Positions 62,978 through 64,000 of a stretch of DNA of 64,000 nt are shown in pieces. Made by a program: the position numbers and the translations under genes. The stretch is from Nostoc sp. 'Peltigera membranacea cyanobiont' N6 (GTDB lineage: Bacteria; Cyanobacteriota; Cyanobacteriia; Cyanobacteriales; Nostocaceae), in the NCBI RefSeq assembly GCF_002949735.1, contig NZ_CP026681.1, positions 6,788,501-6,852,500 on the forward strand, in the 5' to 3' direction. The notes beneath the pieces are model-generated. The model was given only the letters and a program-made list of their open reading frames with translations. It had not been told where the DNA came from and did not search any database. The stretch's first letter is position 1; each line of letters opens with the position of its first letter.

Positions 62978-64000
62978 TTAGAAGTTGTAGCCAAGCCCTA
63001 ATTGTAGCCCGACATCAGTATCATCCAAAAAAGCAGCATTTACAGCCCCATTTAACGTAAATCGAGAACCGAGAGGAATGTCTACACCACCAGTTAGCAG
63101 TAATCCAATATCGGTATCGAGATTAGCTTCAATGGCTACGCCAGCGCCGATATAAGGAGATATAAAGAAGCTTCGTTGACCCACCTCAGCACTTGCGCGA
63201 GGAGTAAAATCCAAAGTCAAGGGAACCATAAACAATGTATCATCCCCAAAGATGACTGATGGCCGCACTGAGATATTGCGTGTCAGACCAATTTTGCTGA
63301 ATACTGCAAAGTTACTATCGCTTAAAGCTGAATCGTTACCGCTCAAACCGATGTTACCACCAACCCCGATATAGCTAGGGCCACCAAGAGTAGTTCTACC
63401 TGGTCTAACACTAGGCGTTGTGCCATCTGCATTTCCTGTTGGTGGTTGATTTAATTGACTGATGTTAACATCAGGCGGGACAAGGACTTGGTTAATTGCA
63501 TGGATAACACCATTGCTTGCTTTAACGTCTGCTTGGATAATTCTGGCATTATTCACCGAGATTTGATTGCTAGCGCGATCGATTTGAATATTTACCGGTT
63601 TTTCTTCAGCAGTATTAAGTTCCCCAGCCGTGAGTTGACTAGAAGTTACTGCACCAGGAACGACATGGTATGTCAATATCTTAATCAATGCTTGTTTGTT
63701 CTCTGGTTGCTGTAACTGCTGTAATGTCGCAGCAGGTAAAGCGGCAAATGCTTGATCGGTGGGAGCGAAGACTGTATAAGGGCCTGCCTGTTGAAGAATA
63801 TCTGTTAAACCAGCTGTCTTTAATAAAGAAGTCAGAGTTGTAAGAGAACTACTGGATGAAGCAAGAGTCACAATATCGCTACCGGTTTGAGTTCCACCGA
63901 CAATATACTGACTAGCTGAAAGATTGCTAGCAATGGGTTGCACTCGTCCCTGTTTAGCCAAAGCTTGATATAAAAGTGCCGCAGCTTCAGCACGAGTCAG
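62978..64000 (-). CDS. SLH-fasciclin outer-surface protein (partial at right edge)
   Basis: The frame is open to the right window edge. The part visible there (LTRAEAAALLYQALAKQGRV) is the end of an S-layer homology domain. Then a fasciclin domain: IVTLASSSSSLTTLTSLLKT, YTVFAPTDQAFAALPAATLQ, ILTYHVVPGAVTSSQL and NGVIHAINQVLVPPD. The last ~110 residues (GLTRNISVRPSVIFGDDTLF ... LQLGLGYNF) form an outer-membrane-like beta domain with terminal Phe. Envelope-anchored adhesion-type protein; N-terminus outside window. Confidence 0.88.
   Translation of the reverse strand: MTRAEAAALLYQALAKQGRVQPIASNLSASQYIVGGTQTGSDIVTLASSSSSLTTLTSLLKTAGLTDILQQAGPYTVFAPTDQAFAALPAATLQQLQQPENKQALIKILTYHVVPGAVTSSQLTAGELNTAEEKPVNIQIDRASNQISVNNARIIQADVKASNGVIHAINQVLVPPDVNISQLNQPPTGNADGTTPSVRPGRTTLGGPSYIGVGGNIGLSGNDSALSDSNFAVFSKIGLTRNISVRPSVIFGDDTLFMVPLTLDFTPRASAEVGQRSFFISPYIGAGVAIEANLDTDIGLLLTGGVDIPLGSRFTLNGAVNAAFLDDTDVGLQLGLGYNF

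Overview
The window is cyanobacterial, most likely a filamentous Nostoc/Anabaena-type (Nostocales) genome. Signs are the abundance of the HIP1 octamer GCGATCGC in the right half, heptameric short tandem repeats, DUF4912 and fasciclin proteins, a Uma2 nuclease and a CoaR/CoaT cobalt-efflux pair. It falls into two parts that meet at about 34.7 kb.

Positions 1 to about 34,714 are one end of an integrated contractile-tail (myovirus-type) prophage, low in GC and nearly free of HIP1 sites; its left end lies outside the window. One long leftward block carries, in transcription order: a 374-aa possible nuclease, two small regulators or unknowns, small and large terminase, portal, scaffold, major capsid protein, connector/completion proteins, tail sheath, tail tube, a pair of overlapping tail-assembly chaperones, tape measure, a LysM protein, a very large baseplate hub, baseplate proteins V/W(gp25)/J/I, and three tail-fibre or collar proteins (the last cut by the window edge). 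The portal gene is split by an IS630-type element flanked by TA, so the prophage is probably defective. The rightward early block (26.5-30.5 kb) encodes small proteins, a ribbon-helix-helix regulator, a KilAC-type antirepressor and a 501-aa protein that I read as a divergent family-A polymerase palm. Promoters of near-identical -10 sequence and a repeated purine-tract module separate these genes. A secreted protein, a small protein and a tyrosine integrase lie next to the junction, which is the 3' half of a tRNA-Val(CAC) gene.

Positions 34,715 to 64,000 are chromosome. In order they hold: a PstS-like protein with four DUF4912 repeats; CoaR (MerR plus precorrin-isomerase-like domain), an unknown gene inserted between it and its target, a textbook MerR-type operator and the CoaT P1B-4 ATPase; an RpiB/LacAB-type isomerase; a TetR-adaptor-RND efflux operon; a glycosyltransferase; glyS, murD and argS; a SnoaL-like protein; a HicB antitoxin beside a truncated HicA; a Uma2 nuclease; a CobE/CbiG-C-like protein; an O-methyltransferase; and an SLH-fasciclin protein cut by the right edge. 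Several intergenic dispersed repeats occur, and two such repeats sit in frame inside coaT and murD.

The items most worth following are the polymerase-like protein, the baseplate hub with RlpA, amidase and M23 domains in one chain, the repeated non-coding early-region modules with their shared promoters, and the IS-split portal gene whose frame is exactly restored when the element is removed in silico.
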